Below, piece by piece: positions 49,299 to 57,882 of a stretch of 64,000 bases of DNA. Source of the stretch: Marinococcus luteus_A (lineage in GTDB: Bacteria > Bacillota > Bacilli > Bacillales > Marinococcaceae); the NCBI RefSeq assembly GCF_034497705.1, contig NZ_JAXRUV010000002.1, forward strand, positions 341,950 through 405,949. The letters run 5' to 3'. The translations under genes and the position numbers were made by a program. The notes beneath the pieces were generated by a model. The model did no database searches, was not told the origin of the DNA, and worked only from the letters and a program-made list of their open reading frames with translations. Each line of letters opens with the position of its first letter. Position 1 is the first letter of the stretch.

Positions 49299-50267
49299 AT
49301 GAAAAAATTCTTATTCAGCGCTGCGCTTGCAGCAGGACTTCTAGCAACACCTACTGTCGCAGATGCAGCACTCGGAGATCAGACATTAAAAGTAGGCCAC
49401 CGGAATTCAGATGTAAAAGAACTGCAGGAGTATCTGCAAAGCGAAGGCTTTCACACCGGTGCAATTGACGGGGTGTTCGGACCAGTAACAGCAGGCTCCC
49501 TGAAATCATTCCAGCGTGCCAAGAGTATTGGCGTGGACGGCGTGGCCGGACCAATAACGTTCAGTAAAATGAACCTCGGCGGCAGCAGCTCTTCCTCCAC
49601 CGTTTCTTCGAATTCTTCGGCTTCCTCCAGCTCGAGTGTGTCTTCAAGGCTCCGCCAGGGCGACCGCGGCAGTGAAGTGAGCAGCCTGCAAAGTACGCTG
49701 AAAAGCAAAGGATTTTATAACAGCGCTGTGGACGGTGTCTTTGGTCCGGTAACAGATGCAGCGGTGAAAGATTTCCAGCGGACAGCCGGCATCGGCGTGG
49801 ATGGCGTCGTCGGACCCGTGACAAGGAAGGCATTAAGCAGCAATGTAACAGCCTCTTCAGGCAGTTCGAGCTCTTCCTCAAGCTCAAGCATTACGGTAGC
49901 CGGAGTATCGACAGGCTCTTCCTCAGCGGTGGTGGAAACAGGCAAACAGTATATCGGCACTCCATACGTTTGGGGAGGCACCTCTACGAGCGGCTTTGAC
50001 TGCAGTGGTTTTATCCAGTACGTTATGAAGCAGCATGGCGTCACTACAAAACGTACAGTCGCGCAGATGTGGACACAGGTATCGAAGGTATCAAGTCCAA
50101 GTGTCGGCGATGTCGTGTTTTACGAAACAAGGACCGGTCCATCGCACATGGGCTTCTATGTTGGAAACGGCAAGTTTCTCCATTCCGGTGCTTCAACCGG
50201 CGTTACCATTTCCGACATGAACAGCTCCTACTGGAAATCCCGTTATATTGGAGCGGGCCGCTTCTAA
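49299..50267 (+). CDS. Secreted NlpC/P60 peptidoglycan endopeptidase with two PG-binding domains
   Basis: Protein of 322 residues. A signal peptide (MKKFLFSAALAAGLLATPTVADA) is followed by peptidoglycan-binding domain 1 (about 31-92), a Ser-rich linker, a second binding domain (about 118-181), another Ser-rich linker and a C-terminal NlpC/P60 domain (about 207-322). The catalytic cysteine is in GFDCSGFIQY and the histidine in GPSHMGFYVG, with a second histidine in KFLHSG. Such enzymes cut D-Glu-diaminopimelate bonds in wall remodelling. The ATG lacks a clear ribosome binding site. Confidence 0.92.
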   Translation: MKKFLFSAALAAGLLATPTVADAALGDQTLKVGHRNSDVKELQEYLQSEGFHTGAIDGVFGPVTAGSLKSFQRAKSIGVDGVAGPITFSKMNLGGSSSSSTVSSNSSASSSSSVSSRLRQGDRGSEVSSLQSTLKSKGFYNSAVDGVFGPVTDAAVKDFQRTAGIGVDGVVGPVTRKALSSNVTASSGSSSSSSSSSITVAGVSTGSSSAVVETGKQYIGTPYVWGGTSTSGFDCSGFIQYVMKQHGVTTKRTVAQMWTQVSKVSSPSVGDVVFYETRTGPSHMGFYVGNGKFLHSGASTGVTISDMNSSYWKSRYIGAGRF

Positions 50268-50284
50268 ATAACATAAATAATCGT

Positions 50285-50324
50285 GAGGCTGAAAAGCAGA
50301 GTAATTGCTTTCAGCCTCTTTTTT
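50285..50324 (+). terminator. Terminator after NlpC/P60 gene
   Basis: GAGGCTGAAAAGCA pairs with TGCTTTCAGCCTC (one bulge) around GAGTAAT, followed by TTTTTT. Confidence 0.9.
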
Positions 50325-50471
50325 GTGATAAAAGCAGCAGTTGTCATAGGATTTGAAATTAAGAAGTTTTTACTTTGTTCAAAAATTAATGTGGTATACT
50401 TAAATTACTTAGTCGTTCTCCGTGCTGAAGGAATCATACGGGCAATAAGCCGTATAAAAGGAGTGGACGGA

Positions 50472-51254
50472 TTGATTGACATTAACAGCTACATCTTAAA
50501 CGATGAAGGTGAAACGGCGGAGAAAGAGAATAATGTCAGGCAATTACTCGCAGAGTACAATAAGGCAGGAATAACAGATGTTATTCCTGCTCCGAAACAG
50601 TGGTACGGTAACGACAAACGTCCGGGAGATACGATTCCGTTTTTAATTGAGCAGTTTCAAAAGCAGTGGCACGGTGAGTTGAAAGCTCTCCGTATTCATC
50701 CAGGTCAGTGCGTACGGCTGACGGAAACCTTGGTGCAGGAGTTAAAAACAGACGAAGCATTAACGTTAAACAACAGCCGGTATGTACTGGTAGAGGGGAA
50801 AGCAGACCTTTCGTATCAACAAATAAGCAGCCATTTATACGAACTTCGGCTTGAAGGATACGTGCCCATCCTTGCTGAACCGGAAAAGGAAGCAGGTTTT
50901 CAACATCATCCTGAAGAGCTGTACCGGCTGATCAAAGATGGCTCGCTCGCCCAGGTGAATGCAGGAAGCTTTAGCAAATCTGCGCCTAAGCCGCAAAGGC
51001 ATCTGGCTGAAAAAATGATTCAGTACCGGTGGGCAAATATTGTTGCCAATGTGACCATCGATTCCTTTGATGAAGGGCCCTCCATGGAAGTCGCTTTCGA
51101 CAGTATCGAAAAAATAGCCGGCGGGGATTATGCCCAGATGCTGATAGATAACACAGAGTGTGTTCTGCACAATCAATACGTCAGTACCGAAGAGCCGTTT
51201 TCCCTAAAAGAAAAGCGAAAGTGGTTTATGCCGAGCCGATCCAAATCCAAATAA
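50472..51254 (+). CDS. CpsB/YwqE-like PHP protein without metal ligands (pseudophosphatase)
   Basis: Protein of 260 residues that aligns without gaps over about 200 residues with the intact CpsB at 54395-55162 (for example SRYVLVEG with SRYVFVEF, and ELRLEGYVPI with ELQVEGYVPV). The PHP metal ligands are changed: H5 to N, H7 to Y, D14 to E, H42 to K, H136 to E, D194 to V and H196 to I; only E108 remains. It therefore cannot bind the usual metal cluster. The frame is open, the start TTG 50472 sits 8 nt after AAAAGGAG and matches the family start, and a terminator follows, so it looks like a maintained, non-catalytic paralogue, perhaps a binding or regulatory protein. Confidence 0.85.
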   Translation: MIDINSYILNDEGETAEKENNVRQLLAEYNKAGITDVIPAPKQWYGNDKRPGDTIPFLIEQFQKQWHGELKALRIHPGQCVRLTETLVQELKTDEALTLNNSRYVLVEGKADLSYQQISSHLYELRLEGYVPILAEPEKEAGFQHHPEELYRLIKDGSLAQVNAGSFSKSAPKPQRHLAEKMIQYRWANIVANVTIDSFDEGPSMEVAFDSIEKIAGGDYAQMLIDNTECVLHNQYVSTEEPFSLKEKRKWFMPSRSKSK

Positions 51255-51256
51255 AA

Positions 51257-51289
51257 ACGGTGTCCTCTGTTGAGGGCACCGTTTTCGTT
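51257..51289. terminator. Bidirectional terminator between convergent genes
   Basis: AAACGGTG plus CCTC pairs with GAGG plus CACCGTTT around TGTT, with A- and T-runs on either side. Confidence 0.85.
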
Positions 51290-52217
51290 ATTCCGCGGGA
51301 GCTTCTTCACCGTCTTCGAGCTCCAGGTGGTTCCGGAGTTCGTTGGAGATCTCATCTACCTCCGCTGGGTCCTGTTCCATGTAATAAATACCGTCAATGG
51401 TCCGGTCCTGACCGTTTTCAAAGTTGATATTTTCAATATCTTTGCGGGCACCGTAGTAATTCGAGCGCAGATCCTTCATGTCGTCGAAGGTCATGTTTGT
51501 GCGCACGTTATTTTCCACGACATCGAGGTAGTCATCGATGCGGGTGATAGAGGTCACACTCCGACTTTTATTTGCGACAGCTTCGATCACCTGGCGCTGA
51601 CGTTCGTTGCGCCCGAGGTCCCCTTGTGGATCTTCTTTTCTCATGCGCACGTAGGTGAGCGCTTCCTCGCCGTCCAGTTCAATTTCACCTTCCGGGAAAT
51701 CATGGCCATTGTCACTGAACTCAAAATCGTTTTCCACTGTAACGCCGCCCACAGCATCTACGATGTCTTCAAATCCTTTAAAGTTGATGGTGGCGTAATA
51801 GTCAATCGGCACGTTCAAAAAGTTTTCCACAGTGTTCATGGCCATGTCGGCTCCGCCAAATGCATAGGCATGCGTAATTTTATCCTGCGTACCTCGTCCG
51901 ATAATTTCCGTGTACGTGTCGCGCGGAATACTGACCATTTTGGTCGACTCTGTTTCAGGATTGATGGTAGCTACGATCATGGTGTCGGTTCGGCCCGAAG
52001 TGCTTTCTTCAGAGTCAACGCCCATAAGCAGAATGGAAATCGGCTCGCTCGTATCCATATCCACGTCCGCGTCGCGGAGGTTGCTCTGGCGGTCTTCGCC
52101 TTCGTTGATATTTTCTGCCGTATCTGCCACGGAATCGTAGAGATACCAGGCGTAAATGCCGACTGCTATAAGGAGCGCCAGAAACAGCCCGCCAATAATA
52201 AGTAATGCTTTTTTCAT
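51288..52217 (-). CDS. LytR-CpsA-Psr family polyisoprenyl-teichoic acid ligase
   Basis: Membrane-anchored protein of 309 residues: one N-terminal helix (about 4-26) and an extracellular LCP domain. PISILLMGVDSEESTSGRTDTMIVATINPETES holds the conserved Asp/Arg residues that bind the pyrophosphate of the lipid carrier; KITHAYAFGGADMAMNTVENFL and RNERQRQVIEAV are also typical. These enzymes (TagT/U/V) attach teichoic acids or other polymers to peptidoglycan. It would fit as ligase for the polymer of the cluster at 54-62 kb and of tagO. Confidence 0.92.
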   Translation of the reverse strand: MKKALLIIGGLFLALLIAVGIYAWYLYDSVADTAENINEGEDRQSNLRDADVDMDTSEPISILLMGVDSEESTSGRTDTMIVATINPETESTKMVSIPRDTYTEIIGRGTQDKITHAYAFGGADMAMNTVENFLNVPIDYYATINFKGFEDIVDAVGGVTVENDFEFSDNGHDFPEGEIELDGEEALTYVRMRKEDPQGDLGRNERQRQVIEAVANKSRSVTSITRIDDYLDVVENNVRTNMTFDDMKDLRSNYYGARKDIENINFENGQDRTIDGIYYMEQDPAEVDEISNELRNHLELEDGEEAPAE

Positions 52218-52352
52218 ATGTGTTCATTTCTCCTGTCTGCCTAGTTATGTAGTATCGCTTTATTTTATAGTTAATTCAGCAATAGTTCAATAGGCTGTAA
52301 TTATATGATATGTGCTACAAATAATAGTCGCCTAAAACACTGGAAAGTTACA

Positions 52353-52388
52353 AAAAAATCCAGACGGTAAATTGTCTGGATTTTCTAG
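52353..52388 (-). terminator. Terminator downstream of thioesterase operon
   Basis: AAAATCCAGAC and GTCTGGATTTT pair on the minus strand around AATTTACC, followed by TTTTG. Confidence 0.85.
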
Positions 52389-52393
52389 CTAAT

Positions 52394-52756
52394 TTATTTT
52401 AATCCTTTAATAGATTCCGGCGTAGCCCCGGCGGTCAGCGCACAAAAGGCTTCCTGCTCTTCAAAGGAAAGCGTCTGGATAAACTGCTGCAGCTGATCGT
52501 CATTTGCCTCTTGGCGTAGCTTCTCCACTTCCTCAACGTAAAGGCGGCGTACAGAAACAGGCAGAGCCTGGACATCTGACGGCAGTTCTTCTGGCATCTG
52601 AAGCAGCGTACAGAGACTCTGATAACGGAGCTGAAGCTTCCGGGTCAGCTGGACCGCATGGGTCCACAGCGTATACAGCTCTTCGTTGTTATACCTCAAT
52701 GCGCAGCGTTCTTCATCAACGCTCCGGAGCGTCTGAATACTAGTTAACGTGATCAT
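52394..52756 (-). CDS. Protein of unknown function, 120 residues
   Basis: Helical, Leu/Glu/Gln-rich protein starting MITLTSIQTLRSVDEERCAL. The ATG lies 8 nt after GGAGGG and overlaps the end of the thioesterase gene by 17 bp, so its expression is probably coupled to it. The longer open frame upstream of this ATG is the thioesterase read out of frame. No family recognised; the charged helices suggest a soluble bundle. Confidence 0.65.
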   Translation of the reverse strand: MITLTSIQTLRSVDEERCALRYNNEELYTLWTHAVQLTRKLQLRYQSLCTLLQMPEELPSDVQALPVSVRRLYVEEVEKLRQEANDDQLQQFIQTLSFEEQEAFCALTAGATPESIKGLK

Positions 52757-53291
52757 ACTGCATGCCCTCCTCGTGTTCATCCCATGGTTTTTCCAGGGTA
52801 ATGAATTTTGCGAGCTCCTTGCTTTTTTGCCGGTGATGCTTACGGTCAATTTCGCGGTCCTGTCCGGTTTCAAACAGCGTTTTTTCTTCATCGGTTTCCG
52901 GAATAATACCCGGGACCGGCACTGGTTTGCCGTGGTCGCCGAGAGCGACAAAGGTTAAAAAGGCAGTAGCCGCAATACGGCGCTCCCCGCTCATCATGTC
53001 TTCAGCGATGACTTTGCAGAAGATTTCCATTGAGCTTGTGCCGGTATAGGAAACGAATGATTCAATGCAGACCGAATCCGTCTGGAAAATCGAACAGAGA
53101 AAATCGATGGAATCGGTCGAAGCGGTAACGCATTCCTTCGCACGCGAATGCCGGCGTGCCGACAGCGTGGCGCAGCTGTCGAGTTTTTTCATCAGAACGC
53201 CGCCAAAAAGAGAGTTGTAATTATTTAAATCGTTCAGCAGTACCTGGTCGGTGTTGACGATACGGCTTTCACGCATTTTTCGTGCCTGCAT
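52740..53291 (-). CDS. Acyl-CoA thioesterase (YkhA-like hot-dog fold)
   Basis: Cytosolic thioesterase of 183 residues that hydrolyses acyl-CoA. The N-terminus RIVNTDQVLLNDLNNYNSLFGGVLMKKLD contains the conserved Asn/Asp-Gly-Gly active-site helix start, and SIDFLCSIFQTDSVCIESFVSYTGTSSMEI is the central hot-dog strand pair. A charged C-terminal tail follows the fold. ATG 53291 follows AAAGGAGAC; the longer frame start at 53309 overlaps that site. Confidence 0.88.
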   Translation of the reverse strand: MQARKMRESRIVNTDQVLLNDLNNYNSLFGGVLMKKLDSCATLSARRHSRAKECVTASTDSIDFLCSIFQTDSVCIESFVSYTGTSSMEIFCKVIAEDMMSGERRIAATAFLTFVALGDHGKPVPVPGIIPETDEEKTLFETGQDREIDRKHHRQKSKELAKFITLEKPWDEHEEGMQYDHVN

Positions 53292-53390
53292 AGTGAAGTC
53301 TCCTTTCATTTATAAGGATACTTCACACATGATCATAATAAAAATGAATGGTTAATATAATAACCATAACCTTTGTCTATGCTGTAAGCA

Positions 53391-54287
53391 TTAATCCTCC
53401 TGCTTCATTTGGGAAAGCACCGGAATGGAAAAGTCGAGCCACTCCTTAGCGATAAAAGAAAGGTAATGCTCGCGGTGCCAGATGAGGCCGAGCTTCCAGC
53501 GGAGTGCTTCTCCGACAAGCGGCCGGATAATGACCTCGCTGCCAAGCTCCCGGCAGATGCTTTCGGGAAGGAGAGTGATGCCGAGGCCGCCTGCAACCAT
53601 TTTCTCGATAAAATCCCACTGCGAGCTTTCCGAAAGAATATTGGGCATAAATCCAACGTCCCGGCAGGCTGTAATAATCTGCTGGCGTAAAGAGAAATCC
53701 TGGTTAAACAGCAGAAAACGCTCTCTGCTAAGCTCGGGAAGTCCGACAGATGCCTGCGCCGCAAGCGCGTGGCGGGCAGGGAGCACGACCTGGAGCGGTT
53801 CGTCGACAAACGGGTGCGTATGAAAAAGCGATTCCTCAGTAGGCAGGACCACGGCGCAGACATCGAGGTCGCCGTGCAGAAGAGCCTCTTCAATTTTTTT
53901 CGAGCCGTTTTCTTCAAGATGCAGGGTGATCTCCGGATACTTCTCGTGAAAAGGAGCGATAACCCGGGTGAAAAAGGAGGAGCTTAAGATCGGCGGCAGG
54001 CCGATGCGGAGCTGACCGCGCTTTAAGCCGCGGAGGGCATCAAGCTCGTGATCAAGTTCGTGGTAAGCGTGACGTATTTTTTTGGCCTGCTCGAGCATGA
54101 CAGTGCCGGCATCGGTGAGGGTCAGTTTTTTACGCGAACGGTCAAACAGCGTTACTCCCCATTCCTCCTCGAGCTGCCGCAGCATTTTGCTGATTGTCGG
54201 CTGGGTAACGTACAGATGTTCAGCGGCGCGCGTGATGCTTTCGAGTCGGGCAGATTCCATAAAATAGACGAGCTGGCGGTAGTCCAT
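53391..54287 (-). CDS. LysR-family transcriptional regulator
   Basis: Regulator of 298 residues. The N-terminal helix-turn-helix SITRAAEHLYVTQPTISKMLRQLEEE (about 17-42) is followed by a long linker helix and a periplasmic-binding-protein-like effector domain (about 90-298) with LRIGLPPILSSSF. The closest type I can suggest is the CidR/YwbI group. ATG 54287 follows GGAGTGATC; the frame upstream of it has no site. It is divergent from cpsB, 107 bp away, and could regulate it, but no operator was identified. Confidence 0.87.
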   Translation of the reverse strand: MDYRQLVYFMESARLESITRAAEHLYVTQPTISKMLRQLEEEWGVTLFDRSRKKLTLTDAGTVMLEQAKKIRHAYHELDHELDALRGLKRGQLRIGLPPILSSSFFTRVIAPFHEKYPEITLHLEENGSKKIEEALLHGDLDVCAVVLPTEESLFHTHPFVDEPLQVVLPARHALAAQASVGLPELSRERFLLFNQDFSLRQQIITACRDVGFMPNILSESSQWDFIEKMVAGGLGITLLPESICRELGSEVIIRPLVGEALRWKLGLIWHREHYLSFIAKEWLDFSIPVLSQMKQED

Positions 54288-54394
54288 GCGATCACTCCAA
54301 TCTTCTGAGTCCCAGTATAGAGAATAATCATGTAGAAAAAAATAAAAATATGATAAGCTGTTCACATGGAAAAAACGTAAAGGAGCAAATGATT

Positions 54395-55162
54395 ATGATT
54401 GATTTGCATTCACATATACTCCCCGGTATTGACGACGGGGCCGGAACGATTCAGGATAGCATCGAAATGGCAAGAGCCGCGCAGTTAAACGGCATACATA
54501 CTGTTGTTGCTACACCGCACCACAAAAACGGGGCCTGGGACAACAGCGGCCATGACATTCCGCACCTAGTGGATTACGTGAACGAATCACTGAAAAGCGC
54601 CCGTATTGACCTGAAGGTGCTCCCGGGTCAGGAGAACCGAATTAACGGAGAGCTAGTCGATGATTTAAAAAAAGGCGTTTCGATCGGAATCAATCACAGC
54701 CGCTACGTGTTTGTCGAATTTTCGAGCGCTCAGGTGCCGCGGTACGCCAAGCAGCTGATGTTTGAACTGCAGGTGGAGGGCTATGTTCCGGTTATCGTGC
54801 ATCCCGAGCGGACGAAGTTGTTCCGCGAGCAGCCAGACCTTTTACATGAGTTCGTGAAGAACGGGGCACTCACGCAGCTCACCGCCCACTGCTTTACCAG
54901 TAAAGTGAACAAAAGCATCAAGCAGTTTGCCGAAGACATGGTGACCCATAATTTAACGCATATCGTCTCGACGGATGCCCACAACATCGATGTGCGTCCG
55001 TTTGACCTGCGGGAAGCCTATGATTACATTGATCATCATCTCGGCTCGGAATACGTGGAGACCTTTTTGGAAAACGCCGAACGCATTATTGAAAATAAAG
55101 ACCTGCTGCTTGATGAACCGTTAAAGATCAGACAGAAGAAAAAGTTCCTCGGCTTATTCTGA
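54395..55162 (+). CDS. CpsB/YwqE tyrosine-protein phosphatase
   Basis: PHP-family protein phosphatase of 255 residues. Metal ligands are in place: H5 and H7 in DLHSHILPG, D14, H42-H43 in ATPHH, E108, H136 in VHPER, and D194/H196 in STDAHN. Such phosphatases act on the tyrosine kinase that controls capsule or exopolysaccharide length. Here it heads the polysaccharide cluster, but no bacterial tyrosine kinase (YwqD/CpsD) is in the window. ATG 54395 lies 9 nt after AAAGGAG; ATG 54389 is too close to it. Confidence 0.92.
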   Translation: MIDLHSHILPGIDDGAGTIQDSIEMARAAQLNGIHTVVATPHHKNGAWDNSGHDIPHLVDYVNESLKSARIDLKVLPGQENRINGELVDDLKKGVSIGINHSRYVFVEFSSAQVPRYAKQLMFELQVEGYVPVIVHPERTKLFREQPDLLHEFVKNGALTQLTAHCFTSKVNKSIKQFAEDMVTHNLTHIVSTDAHNIDVRPFDLREAYDYIDHHLGSEYVETFLENAERIIENKDLLLDEPLKIRQKKKFLGLF

Positions 55163-55192
55163 AGTCAATATATTGGGAAGGAAGCTAACATT

Positions 55193-56362
55193 ATGAAGGA
55201 AAATGACAAATTAATAAATTATATTTTAGCCAGTTTTCTGTTTTTGGCTTTTAATATACCGAGTTTGAAAATTGTATTCATAAACCATGAATTAGTAAAT
55301 GTAATAATTATTATTGGTTTTTTGGCTGTTGGTATTGTGAAAGTAATTTCTGATAAAGAAATACCCTTGCTTGAGCAAAAAGGCAGGGGTTATTACTGGC
55401 TGCTGCTAATGTTTTTATGGATCGTGCTAATCGTTTCTGGCTTAGTAAGTAACTATGCCGAATTAGCTATGGTTGATTTAGCTAAATATCTAAGTGTATG
55501 TCTAGCGTTTTCTACTGCTTTTTTAGCCCTGGAAAGAAAAGAAATAAAGCTATTTCTTTTCTTCCATTTAGCTTGGTCTATTTTAGTATCGACACTGAGG
55601 CTGATGGGATTTGTGAATTTAAATCCCAGTTTAGGAGAAAATTACTTAGTAATGGGTTTTCCTTTATCAATAGGACTATTAGTAGCTGTGGCTTTGTTTT
55701 TCACTAAAAATGAATGGGGGTGGAAAGCACTTGCCCTCTTAGGCGTCATCCTGAATACCGGCGCCTTATCACAACTCTCCGGGAGAGCATCTATACTCTT
55801 TCCAACGATATTAATTATTGTATATATTATTTATTATAATTGGAAAAACCAAAAGTTTCTCTGGCTGTATAGCACTTTGGGAGGTTTTATTGTTATTGCT
55901 GTGGCAGGGTGGTTTTTATCTCCTGCTTTAAGAAGAACAGAAAGAATGATGGATTTATTTACAAGTATTGAAGATGAGCCAAGAGTTGATGTGTATCAAT
56001 ATTACATAGATAGATCATTAGATAACTTGTTAGGATATGGTTTAAATGCTTGGGCCGCAGACGAGAACTATGGATACCCTCACAACTTTTTCTTAGAAAT
56101 ATTCTATAGTACGGGTTTATTTGGCTTAGTTATTTCGATAATAATTATATTTTTGTTGTTGAAATATATGCTTTCTTTAATTAAAAATTGGGAAATAGAT
56201 TTTATAGTAGTGGGAAGTATTTTTGTAGCTTTACATTCCTTCTTAACCTGGAACGTTTCTTTTGATCTTTCGAGTTCTTATTTATTATTCTTAGCAATGG
56301 CTCTAGTAGTAATAAACTATTTTGAATTAAATTATAAAAAGCTTAACAATAGAAACTTGTAA
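55193..56362 (+). CDS. O-antigen-ligase/Wzy-type polysaccharide polymerase
   Basis: Integral membrane protein of 389 residues with about ten to twelve helices and a large loop. The conserved YGYPHNFFLEIFYSTGLFGL segment (about 298-317) is the Wzy_C/O-antigen ligase motif with its histidine; AQLSGRASILF-like text (LSQLSGRASILF) lies before it. It would polymerise lipid-linked repeat units outside the membrane. Base composition is markedly AT-rich from here on, unlike cpsB before it. Confidence 0.85.
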   Translation: MKENDKLINYILASFLFLAFNIPSLKIVFINHELVNVIIIIGFLAVGIVKVISDKEIPLLEQKGRGYYWLLLMFLWIVLIVSGLVSNYAELAMVDLAKYLSVCLAFSTAFLALERKEIKLFLFFHLAWSILVSTLRLMGFVNLNPSLGENYLVMGFPLSIGLLVAVALFFTKNEWGWKALALLGVILNTGALSQLSGRASILFPTILIIVYIIYYNWKNQKFLWLYSTLGGFIVIAVAGWFLSPALRRTERMMDLFTSIEDEPRVDVYQYYIDRSLDNLLGYGLNAWAADENYGYPHNFFLEIFYSTGLFGLVISIIIIFLLLKYMLSLIKNWEIDFIVVGSIFVALHSFLTWNVSFDLSSSYLLFLAMALVVINYFELNYKKLNNRNL

Positions 56363-56600
56363 AACTTTAGAGAGAGTTTTTAATTAAAGTTGAGGTGAAA
56401 ACATGTAGCTGGCGCCAGAAAATAGTTTTGAGATTACGTCCGCATCTGAAAAACTAAACTGACAAGATTAAATAACAAAAATAAATACCGCTCAAGCAAG
56501 TAGATGATTATCAATTTCTCAGTCGTAGAAGTGAATTTTTACTGAAGTAGTAAGAATTCGCTTCTGATATTTAAAAAATGAAGAGTGGGTGGCCTGTTAG

Positions 56601-57770
56601 ATGAAGAATATAGTAATAATTTGTTATAAGTACCCCCCAGAATACTCAGGTTACGGGAAACAGTTAGAATCTGTAATATCTGCTATGAGGGAGAGGAATT
56701 CTGTAAATATTACTCTGCTCACTGCTTTTAGTTCTTCTAAACAAAAAGAAAGTAAAAATTTAAAAGTAGTACCTTTAGGTTTTCAGAGCTCTTCTAAAAA
56801 AAGCCTGATTTTTTATGTATTCTGTTTGAGAGCACTACTATGGTTGAGTTTACATAGAAAAAAATATAGTTTAATACATTGTATAAAGGCAGGTCCGGAA
56901 GCGTTAGTAGGCAATATTGCAAGTAAACTATTTCGAAAAAAAATAATTGTTAAAGTCGCCCAGGAAGAATTAAGTACAAGAGAGTTAGAAAATATTAATA
57001 GATTTAAGTGGTTTGCTAGAAGATTTAGGCAAAAATGCTTAAGAAACGCAGACAGATTTGTGGCTATTAGTGAAGAAATTAAAGATAATATTCAAAAGAC
57101 ACTTAAAGTTCAAGAGAGTATAGTGAAAATACCAAATGGGGTAGACGTAGATAAATTTCATCCAGTCAGTGAAAAACGTAAAAATCAAATTAAAGAAAAA
57201 CTTGATCTACCCTCAGGCAGCGTTATTGCACTTTTTGCAGGGGCGATTAATAAAAGAAAAGGAATAGAAGATTTGTTGGAAGCAGTAGATATGTTGGAAA
57301 ACGAAACTAAAGGAATAATAGTGTTATGTGGACCTATTTTAGAAAATATTCAGTTTGAAGATAGAATAGCAGAGATAAATAAATTGAAGACTTCTACTAA
57401 CATTATCTATAAAGGTTCAGTGGATAATATTGAAGAGTATATGCAAGCGTCAGATATATTTCTGTTACCTTCTTATTCTGAAGGGCTGCCTAATGTGTTA
57501 TTGGAAGCTAACTCTTCAGGGTTGGCTTCAATAGCTACTGATATTGGTGGCAATAGAGATGTTGTCACTGACAAATATAACGGGTATTTGGTTCCGGTTA
57601 AAAATGCAAATTTACTAAGCGAAAAATTACAAAAGTTGATTGATGAGAAAGATCTTCGGGAGAAAATGGGGAAAAATGCAAGAGATTTAGTGTGTGAAAA
57701 TTTCTCTTTGGAAAATGTAGCAACGAAATATTTACACTTGTATCAGCAATTAAGTGATAAAAAAGATTAA
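56601..57770 (+). CDS. Glycosyltransferase family 4
   Basis: GT-B enzyme of 389 residues. The N-terminal acceptor domain has YPPEYSGYGKQLESV; the C-terminal donor domain has VKIPNGVDVDKFHP, LFAGAINKRKG and the E-x7-E motif in SYSEGLPNVLLEANSSG. It transfers a sugar from a nucleotide or lipid donor to the growing repeat unit in the cytoplasm. The 238 bp before it hold no gene. AT-rich. Confidence 0.9.
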   Translation: MKNIVIICYKYPPEYSGYGKQLESVISAMRERNSVNITLLTAFSSSKQKESKNLKVVPLGFQSSSKKSLIFYVFCLRALLWLSLHRKKYSLIHCIKAGPEALVGNIASKLFRKKIIVKVAQEELSTRELENINRFKWFARRFRQKCLRNADRFVAISEEIKDNIQKTLKVQESIVKIPNGVDVDKFHPVSEKRKNQIKEKLDLPSGSVIALFAGAINKRKGIEDLLEAVDMLENETKGIIVLCGPILENIQFEDRIAEINKLKTSTNIIYKGSVDNIEEYMQASDIFLLPSYSEGLPNVLLEANSSGLASIATDIGGNRDVVTDKYNGYLVPVKNANLLSEKLQKLIDEKDLREKMGKNARDLVCENFSLENVATKYLHLYQQLSDKKD

Positions 57771-57882
57771 ATCTTTAATCCTTTTGTGTTGGGCCTTATA
57801 ATGAATGAATTATATAAAGAAAATTTGAAATGCCTTGGGTGAAAGATTAATTACAGAAAAGAACCCTTTTCTAACAACACTG

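Noticed and set aside
51270..52205. Plus-strand frame of 311 codons opposite the LCP-family gene
   Set aside because: The LCP gene on the minus strand has all family motifs; this frame is its shadow.
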